From NCBI GenBank assembly GCA_900068845.1, contig CEFQ01000001.1, positions 190,983-254,982 on the forward strand: a DNA stretch of 64,000 nt, given 5' to 3'. Below the pieces are notes generated by a model, which had not been told where the DNA came from, did not search any database, and saw only the letters and a list, made by a program, of their open reading frames with translations. Shown piece by piece: positions 52,440-61,385 of the stretch (positions are counted from its first letter, which is position 1; the number at the start of each line of letters is the position of its first letter). Both the position numbers and the translations under genes were made by a program. The stretch comes from Enterobacter ludwigii (GTDB lineage: Bacteria > Pseudomonadota > Gammaproteobacteria > Enterobacterales > Enterobacteriaceae).

Positions 52440-52632
52440 ATATGACAATATTTCTCATCTTGCAGCGACTTTTTCATGCAAAGTCCTGCCGGATGACAGA
52501 AATACTGGAAAATGCTAAATTGCCGCCGATAACCTTATCGCTAACACAACAATAACGTGCTCTCTATCCGGGCAGGCAAGCTATTAGCTGCGGGTAGCGC
52601 TTTGATATATCAGGGCTGTCACGAGAATAATA

Positions 52633-53727
52633 ATGAAATTACAATCTTATGATGAGTTGAAACAGAGTAAATATCGGCTATCGCTGATGCTCTTTCTGTT
52701 TCTCAATGTCGCCGTTTCGCTTTTTTTCCTGCTGCCTATTTTAGGCAGTGATAACCCAATACGGTCGTTGCCGGTGGCCGTTGTGGCGGGCTTCAGCAGC
52801 ACACTGCTGGTTATTTGCTTAATGGCGTCAAAACAAAAATTACCGCTATTAAATCCTGTCGCTTTTATATTGGGTGCGCTGTGGGCGTGGCATATTAACC
52901 ACAGATATCATCTGGTTTATTATTTTGATGGCAGTTTTCTACTCATCAGCCTGTTAAGCGTCTTTTTTATCAGTGCCATTGCCTTAAGTGATTATTTAAT
53001 CGCATTTTGTTTACACATCGCACCGCCGGTATTCACCGTGCTGTTATTGGATGATGGTCAGCATTTAATGATGATCTTATTCACTATAATGCTGCCTTTA
53101 ATCGGTTTTTCACTGCACCATTTAATGCGTCGTCGTTTTGATACCTTTACCCGTCGGCTGGTGAGCCAACTGTACGAGGAAAAAGAGAGCTTCAGCGATT
53201 TGAGCATGCTCGATCCGCTTACCGGCTTGTATAATCGCCGTGGATTGAAAAATCGCCTCGATACCATCATGGAAAACCACGCTGGCAGCCACTTTGTGCT
53301 GCTGCTGGATATCGATCACTTCAAGGCCTACAACGACAATTACGGTCATGCGATGGGCGATCAGGCGCTGGCACGCGTGTCGGTGGCGATTCGCGACGCG
53401 GTGCGGTCGCGGGATGTGGTGACGCGCTACGGCGGCGAAGAGTTTTTGGTGTTGATGACCAACGTCAACGCCTCAATTGCGATGAAATTGGCTGAACGTA
53501 TTCGCCAGTACGTGGTGGATTTGGAGATTCCGCATCGCTTCAATGAGAAAGTCTCGACGCATGTCACCGTCAGTGCCGGGATTGCCCCGATTTTCGATGA
53601 AGATTTTGACCAGGCGGTGATCAACGCCGACCGCGCGCTGTATGTCGCGAAAAATCAGGGACGTAACACTATCCTGGCGTGGGAAGATTTGCCGAAAGTG
53701 ACGCAGGTGAGTAGCGAAGTTTCGTAA
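52633..53727 (+). CDS. Membrane-bound diguanylate cyclase (GGDEF)
   Basis: Synthesises cyclic di-GMP. 364 aa: a hydrophobic N-terminal sensor region (about 15-165) with roughly six membrane segments, a short coiled stretch, and a GGDEF domain (about 193-355) starting DPLTGLYNRRGL. The active site is GGEEF (267-271), and the inhibitory site RxxD is present as RSRD (258-261), five residues upstream, so product feedback is expected. Absent from this position in E. coli, where yjjZ and fhuF are adjacent. Cyclic di-GMP commonly controls adhesin export, but no direct link to the array is visible. Confidence 0.93.
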   Translation: MKLQSYDELKQSKYRLSLMLFLFLNVAVSLFFLLPILGSDNPIRSLPVAVVAGFSSTLLVICLMASKQKLPLLNPVAFILGALWAWHINHRYHLVYYFDGSFLLISLLSVFFISAIALSDYLIAFCLHIAPPVFTVLLLDDGQHLMMILFTIMLPLIGFSLHHLMRRRFDTFTRRLVSQLYEEKESFSDLSMLDPLTGLYNRRGLKNRLDTIMENHAGSHFVLLLDIDHFKAYNDNYGHAMGDQALARVSVAIRDAVRSRDVVTRYGGEEFLVLMTNVNASIAMKLAERIRQYVVDLEIPHRFNEKVSTHVTVSAGIAPIFDEDFDQAVINADRALYVAKNQGRNTILAWEDLPKVTQVSSEVS

Positions 53728-53747
53728 ATATCACAGATTGCACACAT

Positions 53748-53789
53748 CGTAGCGGCGCAATTTATTGCGCGATAAATCGCGCCGCTACG
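53748..53789. repeat. GTAGCGGCGC-family palindrome
   Basis: cgtagcggcgc (53748-53758) ... gcgccgctacg (53779-53789), almost the same as the copy at 50179. The flanks tgcacacat / atgtgtaca prolong the dyad. Confidence 0.85.
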
Positions 53790-53867
53790 GAATGTGTACA
53801 CTATTATTCCGCGTATTATGTCATTCACCTCTCGCACCGCACATGCAGAAAAGTTGTGCAACAAACC

Positions 53868-53886
53868 GGGAACGATTATCATTTGT
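53868..53886 (+). promoter_or_regulatory. Fur-like box upstream of fhuF
   Basis: GGGAACGATTATCATTTGT shares about 12 of 19 bases with the Fur consensus, with a strong core ATTATCATT. It lies about 32 bp upstream of the fhuF ATG; E. coli fhuF is Fur-repressed. Confidence 0.5.
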
Positions 53887-53917
53887 CTCTCGATTCCCGT
53901 TATCACTCAGGACCGGC

Positions 53918-54712
53918 ATGGCCATCATCACGCGTCAGGATCATCGCTTCAGCGAGCATCCCCTGATCTTTATGCAGAGCGATCGCAGTTTAGCGAGCGC
54001 GCTGGAAGATCTGATGCGCGATCAACGCAGCTACCTGCTGGATAACCTCAAGCTCCGCCAACCGGCGCCCGCCGGGACATTAACGCTGGCTGAGTGGTCA
54101 AACCCGGAAAATTATCGTCGCCTGACGCAGCGTTACAGCGATTATCTCTACCGCGATCACCCCGATGTGCAGCAGGAAGCCAAGCCGCTGCAATCACTGT
54201 GGGCGCAATGGTATTTTGGCTTGTTGCTGCCGCCGCTGATGATGGCGTTATTGCTGGAACCGCGCGCGTTGAACTGCTCGCCGCATCTGATCCACGTTGA
54301 ATTCCATGAAAACGGCCATCCGTGCGCGTTCTGGCTGGATGTGCAGGAAGATGAAGATGCGCGCTACCTGAATGCGCAACAGCGTATCGATCGCCTGATC
54401 CAGCAATGCCTCATTCCGGCGGTTAATGGCATGGTGCAGCACGGCGACATCAACGCCAAACTCATCTGGAACAACATGGGCTTTTCGTTCTACTGGTTCC
54501 TCGGCGAGCTGAAAGCCCAACTGCCAGAACACACGGTTTTACAGCTGGAACAAGCACTGTTTTTCAGCAAATCCCTGCTGGATGGCAGTGATAACCCGCT
54601 GTATCGCACCATGATCCCGCGCAACGGTGAAATGGAACGGCGCAGCTGCTGCCAGCGCTATCGCATCCCCGATGTGGAACGTTGCGGTAACTGCACGTTA
54701 AAAGCGGTGTAG
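53918..54712 (+). CDS. fhuF: Siderophore-iron reductase FhuF
   Basis: Reduces ferric siderophores such as ferrioxamine in the cytoplasm. 264 aa (E. coli 262). The unusual [2Fe-2S] motif C-C-x10-C-x2-C is at C244, C245, C256 and C259 in CCQRYRIPDVERCGNC. I chose the ATG at 53918 (MAIITRQDHRF); an in-frame ATG at 53765 would run through the palindrome and Fur-like box. Confidence 0.94.
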   Translation: MAIITRQDHRFSEHPLIFMQSDRSLASALEDLMRDQRSYLLDNLKLRQPAPAGTLTLAEWSNPENYRRLTQRYSDYLYRDHPDVQQEAKPLQSLWAQWYFGLLLPPLMMALLLEPRALNCSPHLIHVEFHENGHPCAFWLDVQEDEDARYLNAQQRIDRLIQQCLIPAVNGMVQHGDINAKLIWNNMGFSFYWFLGELKAQLPEHTVLQLEQALFFSKSLLDGSDNPLYRTMIPRNGEMERRSCCQRYRIPDVERCGNCTLKAV

Positions 54713-54807
54713 CGCTCGCGCATTCTGTTACAGATTCTCCTTTTCTCCCGTTTACACTTTTTAAGGCTTATGGCATTTTTCTGACTCTGTTTTTACCGGA
54801 GAAAAAA

Positions 54808-55272
54808 ATGAGCCTGGAGTCGGTACGTCACTTCTTTGCCGAACATGCACCGGATATCGACATCATCGAGATGCCGGAAAGCACCGCCACCGTTGAGCTG
54901 GCCGCTCGCGTTCATGGCGTTCAGCCGGGGCAAATCGCCAAAACCTTGTCGCTGAAAGTGAAAGATGCCATCGTGCTGATCGTGACGCGCGGCGATGCGC
55001 GTCTCGACAACCGCAAGCTGAAAGCCGCACTCGGTGCCAAGGCGCGCATGTTAAGCGTGGATGAAGTGGTGAACTGGACCGGACATCCGGTCGGCGGCGT
55101 CTGTCCGTTCGGGCTGGAAAATCCGCTTACCGTCTACTGCGATGTGTCGCTCCGCGGCTACGATGAAGTGCTGCCGGCAGCCGGTTCGATTCATAGCGCG
55201 GTACGCATTTCGCCGCAGCGCATGGCAGAGCTTACTGCGGCGCAATGGGTTGACGTCTGCGAAGCGCTTTAA
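54808..55272 (+). CDS. YbaK/EbsC-family aminoacyl-tRNA deacylase-like protein
   Basis: 154 aa, one YbaK/ProRS-associated domain. The catalytic-type lysine in GQIAKTLSLKVKDAIVLIVT, RLDNRKLKAALGAKARMLS and the G-GG-P loop TGHPVGGVCPFGLEN are present. Such proteins hydrolyse mischarged tRNAs (often Pro or Cys related); the exact substrate cannot be told. It overlaps the convergent MFS gene by 4 nt. Confidence 0.88.
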   Translation: MSLESVRHFFAEHAPDIDIIEMPESTATVELAARVHGVQPGQIAKTLSLKVKDAIVLIVTRGDARLDNRKLKAALGAKARMLSVDEVVNWTGHPVGGVCPFGLENPLTVYCDVSLRGYDEVLPAAGSIHSAVRISPQRMAELTAAQWVDVCEAL

Positions 55273-56489
55273 TGCGACTCGCGCGCGGCAGCACCGGAGA
55301 TCTCGATGCCGCGCGTCTCCCGACCAAACGCCACAAACACGCAAATCAGCACTGCCACCGTCCCAGCGACAATCGCCATGCCCAAGCCATAATTACCGCC
55401 GTGCGCCTCGGCAATACGTGATTGCAACGTCGCATTGACGGAAGCCAGTAAATTCCCCAGCTGATAGACAAAGCCCGGCAGCACCGCACGCGCATTGGCC
55501 GGCACCAGTTCCGTGAGATAGGTCGGCACCACGCCCCACGCGCCCTGCACCATAAACTGCATCAGAAACGCGCCGATTCCGATCATCCAGGAACCGCTTG
55601 AGAATGCCCACAGCGGCAGCACCGGCAGCGCGAGGAATGACGCCAGAATAATTGCTTTCTTGCGGCCAATGCGTTCCGACAGCGCCCCGAAGGTGATGCC
55701 GCCCAACATCGCCGCAATGTTATAGCTAATGGCGATGATGCTGACGGTGTGCGGATCAAACTGATGCTGCACTTTCAGGAAAGTGGGATAGAGATCCTGC
55801 GTGCCGTGGCTGAAGAAGTTAAAGCAGGCCATCAGCAGCACCATGTAGATACAGAGTTTCCAGTGCTGGCGGATAATCGGCAGTAATGCCGTGCTCTCTT
55901 TGCGCTCGCGCGCCGCCAGCCATACCGGCGATTCCGGTACTTTGAAGTAGATGAATGGCAGCAGCAGAATGGGCATCGCGCCAATCAGGAACATGCCGCG
56001 CCAGCCGACCGTTTCGAAGAACAGACCAAAAATCACCGACGCCAGCAGATAGCCGCACGGATAACCGGCCTGGAAAATGCCAGACATTAAACCGCGTGAG
56101 CGATCCGGTATGGTTTCCAGCGCCAGCGACGACGCCACGCCCCAAATCCCACCCATCGCCACGCCGTAAATCACGCGGAAAGCGAGGAACGCGACGAAAG
56201 TGGGTGACCACGCCGACAGCAGCTCAAACGCCGAGAACATCACAATGTTGAGCATCAGAATCGGTCGGCGGCCATACTTCTCCGCCAGCCGACCAAACAG
56301 CAGCGCGCCGATTGGGCGCACGGCGAGTGTGAGCATGATGGCAATGGAAACATCGGAGACGCTGGTATGAAAATATTGGGCAAGATCGCTGAGGACAAAC
56401 ACTAAGATGAAGAAGTCGAACGCATCCAGCGTCCAGCTCGCGAAACTGGCAAAAGCCACGTTGCGCTGGGTCGCAGTCCAGTTGAACAT
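55269..56489 (-). CDS. MFS transporter, carboxylate/sialate-type (SHS-like)
   Basis: 406 aa, about 12 membrane segments. TLDAFDFFILVFVLSDLAQY at the N-terminus and FGRLAEKYGRRPILMLNIVM (the loop 2-3 MFS motif G-x3-D/E-R/K-x-G-R-R) resemble the sialate:H+ / lactate-pyruvate symporters. Single gene. Substrate unknown; a short-chain carboxylate is a reasonable guess. Confidence 0.83.
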   Translation of the reverse strand: MFNWTATQRNVAFASFASWTLDAFDFFILVFVLSDLAQYFHTSVSDVSIAIMLTLAVRPIGALLFGRLAEKYGRRPILMLNIVMFSAFELLSAWSPTFVAFLAFRVIYGVAMGGIWGVASSLALETIPDRSRGLMSGIFQAGYPCGYLLASVIFGLFFETVGWRGMFLIGAMPILLLPFIYFKVPESPVWLAARERKESTALLPIIRQHWKLCIYMVLLMACFNFFSHGTQDLYPTFLKVQHQFDPHTVSIIAISYNIAAMLGGITFGALSERIGRKKAIILASFLALPVLPLWAFSSGSWMIGIGAFLMQFMVQGAWGVVPTYLTELVPANARAVLPGFVYQLGNLLASVNATLQSRIAEAHGGNYGLGMAIVAGTVAVLICVFVAFGRETRGIEISGAAARESH

Positions 56490-56681
56490 GTTGGTATCCT
56501 GTCTGATTAGCTTCCGGATCGATGGCCGGATTTATTGTAGAAGTTACCGCGCGAATAATTCCACGAGTTACTATTTTGTTAACTATTTGTATATAGCATG
56601 TCAGAAAGGCGGCTTGGGGCGGGAATTGTCAGCGAGTGATTCGGGGTGTAAAAAAGCGTGTCATGCATGTAAGCACCCACT

Positions 56682-56758
56682 CGTAGCGGCGCGATTTATC
56701 GCGCTCTTTTCAACCGCTGCATCGCTGCTAAATAAGCGCGATAAATCGCGCCGCTACG
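56682..56758. repeat. GTAGCGGCGC-family long inverted repeat
   Basis: Perfect 23-bp arms (56682-56704 and 56736-56758, starting cgtagcggcgcgatttatcg) with a 31-bp spacer. It sits 19 bp past the nucleoside hydrolase stop, so it may end that operon's mRNA. The arms carry gcgatttatcgc where the other long copy has gcaatttattgc, a compensated change. Confidence 0.87.
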
Positions 56759-56777
56759 AAGGGTGCAATTATCTGTT

Positions 56778-57755
56778 TTACAGCTGATTAAACGCCTTCT
56801 CAATCATATCGAGCAGCAGCGCGTTATTGACGGTTTGAATCACATGCACCAACGCGCCGGTTTGCGGCGGTACGCCAATATCCAGTCGTAGCGGCGCGCG
56901 ATAACGCCAGCTTTTGCCGCGCGTCGCACCCGGACGCAACTCAATATCAACTTGATAATCAACGCCGTCGGCCACGCGCTGATTCAGTAGCCAGGCCACC
57001 ACCAGCGCATCATGAATCCAGCAACCTGGCAGATGGCGGGTACGAATCGAATAATCAATCCACGGGCGCAGCGTCTCACGTACAAACTGCGTGAGCGGAT
57101 GATCGTTGGCAGTCAGTCGCGTGAGATCCTGCTGCGTCAGTAAGGTTTGCGTGGTGGCGTCCATCGGCACCAGCGTAATGGTCGCGCCGCTGTGCAGCAC
57201 CTGATGCGCCGCTTCCGGATCGAGACCAAAATTGGTGTCTTTGATGTAATCATCGAGTGCGAACACGCCGCCCATAATGACAATCTCTGCCACCGATTCT
57301 GCCATCTCGGGATAACGCTGCAGCGCCAGCGCCACGTTGGTCAGCGGACCGATCGCCACCAGCGTAAACTCGCCGGGATTATCACAAATCAGTTGGCCCA
57401 TCACGCCAGCCGCGTCATGCCCATCCGCCGGAATGCGCTGCGGTTGGCGCACGCCGCGCCACAGCTCACCCAGCTTTTCATCGGCAACATGATCCAGACG
57501 CGCACGCCACGGCGCAGGATCTTCGCGCAATGCCTGCAAGGCACCCTGTACCACGGGAATGTTGCGTCCCAGCCGCTGCAGCAGATCTTTCGCCACCTGC
57601 GCACCGACCGCGCTCGGTGTATTGCCGGTCACCGTGGTAATCAGTTCCAGCGACAGCGACGTTGAGGCCAATGCTAACGCCAGCGCGAGCCCGTCGTCCG
57701 TGTTGGCGCCCGCTATACCGTTTCCCGGATCACAATCGATAATCAATCTTTTCAT
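56778..57755 (-). CDS. Nucleoside hydrolase (inosine-uridine preferring type)
   Basis: Cleaves the N-glycosidic bond of ribonucleosides. 325 aa. The calcium-binding N-terminal motif, usually DxDPGxDDxxAL, appears as DCDPGNGIAGANTDDGLAL, an expanded form in which six extra residues separate DxDPG from DD. The second metal residue region VAIGPLTNVALAL and the C-terminal CWIHDALVVAWLL (active-site His-Asp) are present. Last gene of the MHS-LacI-hydrolase operon, 12 nt after lacI. Confidence 0.88.
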   Translation of the reverse strand: MKRLIIDCDPGNGIAGANTDDGLALALALASTSLSLELITTVTGNTPSAVGAQVAKDLLQRLGRNIPVVQGALQALREDPAPWRARLDHVADEKLGELWRGVRQPQRIPADGHDAAGVMGQLICDNPGEFTLVAIGPLTNVALALQRYPEMAESVAEIVIMGGVFALDDYIKDTNFGLDPEAAHQVLHSGATITLVPMDATTQTLLTQQDLTRLTANDHPLTQFVRETLRPWIDYSIRTRHLPGCWIHDALVVAWLLNQRVADGVDYQVDIELRPGATRGKSWRYRAPLRLDIGVPPQTGALVHVIQTVNNALLLDMIEKAFNQL

Positions 57756-57767
57756 AAAGTTATAGTT

Positions 57768-58790
57768 TTATTCTTGTTGAGTAAGCTGGCAGCCACAGGA
57801 CTCACCAATTTCTAAATGGTGAGGGAATTCCGCCAGTTTTGCGTCGCCATCCCAATTTTTCAGCATGGCAATCGCACTGCGCGCCATATCGCGCAGCGGC
57901 TGACGGACGGTGGTGAGGGTCGGCAGATGAAACGCCGACTGATCGGTACCGTTAAAACACACCAGCGCGACATCCTGCGGCACGCGCAGTCCATGCTCCG
58001 ACAGCGCGCGAATGCAGCCAATCGCCTGGCCTTCATTACTGGTAAACAGCGCGCGCGGCACACGACCGCTTGCCACCATGCGCTGCGTAGCGTCATAACC
58101 GCCCTGCCGCGTGTAGCTGGCCGGGAAAATCATGGCCTCGTCGGCCAGCAACCCCTTCTGCGCCAGCGCATCGCGCCAGCCCTGAATACGATCTTGCGCA
58201 TTCAGCATGTCTAGCGGACCGCTGATCATGCCCACCTGCTGATAACCGTGGCTGAGCAGATGCGCTGTCACCTGACACGCCGCTTCGCGCTCATTGACGC
58301 GTAGCATGCTGACGCCCGGGCGCGGCTCTATCCGATCCAGCATTACCAACGGCGTGCCGCTGGCCTGAATCACATCAATATAGGGATGGCGATCGACGCT
58401 GTTGTAAAACAGGCCATCGACCTGACGATTTAACAGGCTCTGAATAATCTCCAGCTCGCGTTTACGATCGTCGCCGGCATCACCCAACAGCATGACATGG
58501 CCGTGATTCATCGACTCCTGCAACAGCATGTGCGCCATCGAGGCCACAAAGGGGTTACCAATGTTCGGCACCACTAACCCAAAGGTTTTGGTGCTGCCTG
58601 AAGCTAACGCGCGAGCCACCGCATTGGGGCGATAGCCGGTCTGTTTGATCGCCTCCAGCACGCGCTGACGCGTGGCTTCAGCCACTGGACGCGGGCCGTT
58701 ATTGATCACGTAACTGACCACCGCCACCGAGGTACCGGCGATTTTTGCCACGTCCGTACGCGTTACGTTTCCGGTTGGAGATTTCGCCAT
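57768..58790 (-). CDS. LacI-family transcriptional regulator of the nucleoside operon
   Basis: 340 aa from ATG at 58790 (MAKSPTGNVTRTDVAKIAGT); an in-frame start at 58835 is possible but lacks the family pattern. HTH at about 9-30 (TRTDVAKIAGTSVAVVSYVI) and hinge helix VARALASGST; a periplasmic-binding-protein-like core follows. Located between the transporter and the hydrolase it probably controls; the palindrome at 60514-60531 is the likely operator. Effector perhaps a nucleoside or base. Confidence 0.88.
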   Translation of the reverse strand: MAKSPTGNVTRTDVAKIAGTSVAVVSYVINNGPRPVAEATRQRVLEAIKQTGYRPNAVARALASGSTKTFGLVVPNIGNPFVASMAHMLLQESMNHGHVMLLGDAGDDRKRELEIIQSLLNRQVDGLFYNSVDRHPYIDVIQASGTPLVMLDRIEPRPGVSMLRVNEREAACQVTAHLLSHGYQQVGMISGPLDMLNAQDRIQGWRDALAQKGLLADEAMIFPASYTRQGGYDATQRMVASGRVPRALFTSNEGQAIGCIRALSEHGLRVPQDVALVCFNGTDQSAFHLPTLTTVRQPLRDMARSAIAMLKNWDGDAKLAEFPHHLEIGESCGCQLTQQE

Positions 58791-58865
58791 TCCTTTGCCC
58801 CTGCGTAAATGCCATTGGCCGGAATCGCCGGCCAATGAGGGTTATGATTTACGCGATCCTGCTGG

Positions 58866-60248
58866 TCAGATGGCATCTTCCGGCAGATTGAGATCGCGTC
58901 CGCGCGTTTCCGGCGCCACGAAGGTGGTAAGGAAACCGATGCTGGCCATCGCTGAGAAGTAGACCGCAATTGGCCACCAGTGCCCGGTAAACGTCAGCAG
59001 CGCCGCCGCCACCAATGGCGCGGTGCCTCCTGAAAGGATAGACCCCAGCTCTTTCGCCACCGCCATCTTGGTGTAACGACGTTTCACACCGAACATCTCG
59101 ACGCCCCACGCCGCCTGCACGCCGAAAATACCCAATGATGCCAGCGCCATGCCGACCACAATCACGGCGATGACAGTGGTAGGATCGCGGCTGTCCATCA
59201 GGCTAAAGGCGGGCCAGGCGTAGACCATCAGCAGCAGGCAGAAGCAGCGATAGGTAATACGGCGACCAAAGCGGTCCGATAACCAGCCGGCAAACGGAAT
59301 GATCAGGAAACCCAGCAGCGAGGCAATGAACACCGCCGTGGTCGGTACTGATTTGTCGAGCATCAGCACTTTCGCCACGTAACCGACGATAAAGCCCTGC
59401 GCCAAATAAGAGGGGCCGTTTTCGCCGATGCGTAAACCGACCATGGTCCAGAAGGCGCGAGTGCGCCGCCAGAAGCTGCGGGTGTCCACTTCATCTTCAA
59501 CTTTCGCCAGCGTCGTGCTGCGCTCGGCCTGCAATTCTGCCTGCTGGCGCTCAAATACCGGCGTTTCACGCAGGTTACGTCGAATCCACAACGCCACCAC
59601 CGCAATCAGCACGCTACTGAGGAACGGAATACGCCAGCCCCACGCCAGCAAACTCTCTTTGTCCATCTGAATCACCGCCAGCCATACCAGCGAGGCAATC
59701 AGCGTGCCGCTGTTTGAGCCCAGCGCAATCACCGACGAGACCAGACCGCGACGCTCGACCGGCGCATATTCACCCAGCATCACCGTGCCACCGGACAACT
59801 CTGCGCCCGCCCCCAAACCCTGGGTAAAGCGCAGCAGCACCAGACACGCCGGTGCCCAGACGCCAATGGTGGCATAAGAAGGAATCAAACCGATTAATGT
59901 CGTGGAGGCGCCCATCAGAATGATGGTGGCGATCATCACCGTTTTGCGGCCTTTACGATCGCCGATCCAGCCAAACAGCAAGGCACCAATCGGGCGGGCA
60001 ATAAAGCCAACCGACCAGGTGGCAAAACTTGAGAGTAAGGCGATAGCGGGCGTGGCTTCGGGGAAGAAGACGTCGCCAAAGATAATGCCAGCAGCGAGGC
60101 CATAGAGCGCAAAATCCGCATATTCCATCGCGGTGCCGAGCCAGCAGGAGAAGGTGGCGCGCCAGAAATCTTTGCGGCCGGAAGAACTTTCAAGCCGCGC
60201 GTCGGCAGCTGAGGAGGATGTCAGTGAGCTTTGTTGCGAAACCGTCAT
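58866..60248 (-). CDS. MFS transporter of the metabolite:H+ symporter (MHS) family
   Basis: 460 aa, 12 membrane segments, of the ProP/ShiA/KgtP group. The signatures ATFSCWLGTAMEYADFALYG, FGWIGDRKGRKTVMIATIIL and RFTQGLGAGAELSGGTVMLG are present. I chose the ATG at 60248 (MTVSQQSSLTSSSAADARLE) over an in-frame ATG at 60347, which would add a 33-residue extension lacking family similarity. First gene of an operon with LacI and nucleoside hydrolase, so it probably imports nucleosides or a related base; ordinary MHS proteins carry organic acids. Confidence 0.86.
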   Translation of the reverse strand: MTVSQQSSLTSSSAADARLESSSGRKDFWRATFSCWLGTAMEYADFALYGLAAGIIFGDVFFPEATPAIALLSSFATWSVGFIARPIGALLFGWIGDRKGRKTVMIATIILMGASTTLIGLIPSYATIGVWAPACLVLLRFTQGLGAGAELSGGTVMLGEYAPVERRGLVSSVIALGSNSGTLIASLVWLAVIQMDKESLLAWGWRIPFLSSVLIAVVALWIRRNLRETPVFERQQAELQAERSTTLAKVEDEVDTRSFWRRTRAFWTMVGLRIGENGPSYLAQGFIVGYVAKVLMLDKSVPTTAVFIASLLGFLIIPFAGWLSDRFGRRITYRCFCLLLMVYAWPAFSLMDSRDPTTVIAVIVVGMALASLGIFGVQAAWGVEMFGVKRRYTKMAVAKELGSILSGGTAPLVAAALLTFTGHWWPIAVYFSAMASIGFLTTFVAPETRGRDLNLPEDAI

Positions 60249-60830
60249 AACCCAATCCCTGAATGAGGTAAAAACAGCAAACGCCCTTCCCTGGGTCAGT
60301 TCCCTTGCAACGAGCGGAACTCCCCGGTGACGACGTTCAGTAGGCAAACCTGGATGAAAAATCAGTAATGAATTCCCTGGTGCTGGAATCCGCTTCTTCG
60401 CCTGTTCCCGCCGATGTAATTTTCATCGATCGCATTAGTGAGGCAAATGTAACTGGGTCATCTCAAGGCCAACTTTGTCTCTGGCACCGTGAGTTATCAC
60501 TGTGAATACAGTCTATCTACGCGCGTAGATAAATCAAGCATTAATAGCGAAATTTATAAATTAAACTTCACTATATCTCACGGGTAAAAGACAAAAAGGC
60601 ATGAATTCATGACATTACAACCAATGCGCGTGCGAAAAAATATCTGATCACCGCGTAATTAACGATTATTGCTTACCAATTTAAGGCGAAGAGTAATTCT
60701 TCATCGCGCTGTTTTTCGCACACTTCAATGAAGGTTTAATGACATTCACGCATTACTCTTAAATTCCGCCACAGGTTAACGATTTACGCAGCATCTGCAT
60801 TACACTGGAAAAAGATCACTCAGGAGCGCT
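60249..60830. other. 582-bp intergenic control region
   Basis: Divergent region between the MHS operon and the histidine phosphatase gene. No gene seen. Contains the promoter/operator at 60510-60537; a long leader of about 255 nt would precede the MHS start. The part near 60560-60800 is AT-rich and should hold the phosphatase promoter. Confidence 0.6.
60510..60537 (-). promoter_or_regulatory. Operator-promoter of the MHS-LacI-nucleoside hydrolase operon
   Basis: TATCTACGCGCGTAGATA (60514-60531) is a perfect 18-bp palindrome with a central CG, the style of LacI-family operators. On the minus strand TTGATT (60532-60537) and TAGACT (60510-60515), 16 nt apart, form a plausible promoter whose spacer is the palindrome. 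Confidence 0.7.
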
Positions 60831-61385
60831 ATGACCATTATTCTCATGCGACACGGCAAACCCGATCATCCGGTCACTGGGCGCTTCACCGCGCGGGCAT
60901 TGGCTGACTGGTGTGCAGGTTACGATCAGGCTGCTATTTGCGACTCCCCGCCGCCGCGCAGTCAGACGATTGCACGCCTGGCGAACGTGATCGCCACCAG
61001 CCCGCTGCCGCGTGCCCAATCGTCATTGACCCGTCTTGGTTTGCAGCCACACGCCGTAGATGCGGTGTTCAGTGAAGTGGCGATACCCTCGCTACCCTTT
61101 GCGCGCCTCCACCTCCCCCTCAACGTCTGGCTAGCGCTCTTGCGTTTATTATGGCTATGCGGCTACGCCGGACATGTCGAATCGGTGCAACATGCGCGTG
61201 AACGCGCCCGTCTGGCGGCAGATAAACTGGTGGCGCTGTCTCAGCAAGGGACCGTGTTATTGGTGGGACACGGCATCATGAACAAGCTGATTGCGCGCGA
61301 GTTACGCAAGCGCGGCTGGCAGGCAGAAAAACACGCCAGCAGCCGCCACTGGAGCAGTGCGATTTATCACCGCCCATTTATTTGA
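60831..61385 (+). CDS. Histidine phosphatase family protein
   Basis: 184 aa. The catalytic start MTIILMRHGKPDHPVTG (His8) and the later VLLVGHGIMNKLIARELRKR (second His) identify the branch-1 histidine phosphatases. It is short and lacks clear substrate-specific inserts. It ends inside the last 19 nt of the convergent beta-propeller gene. Substrate unknown. Confidence 0.85.
   Translation: MTIILMRHGKPDHPVTGRFTARALADWCAGYDQAAICDSPPPRSQTIARLANVIATSPLPRAQSSLTRLGLQPHAVDAVFSEVAIPSLPFARLHLPLNVWLALLRLLWLCGYAGHVESVQHARERARLAADKLVALSQQGTVLLVGHGIMNKLIARELRKRGWQAEKHASSRHWSSAIYHRPFI

Noticed and set aside
60490..60510. A possible CRP site near gtgagttatcactgtgaata
   Set aside because: TGTGA-like and TCACA-like halves occur with the wrong spacing (4 nt instead of 6), so it fails the consensus.
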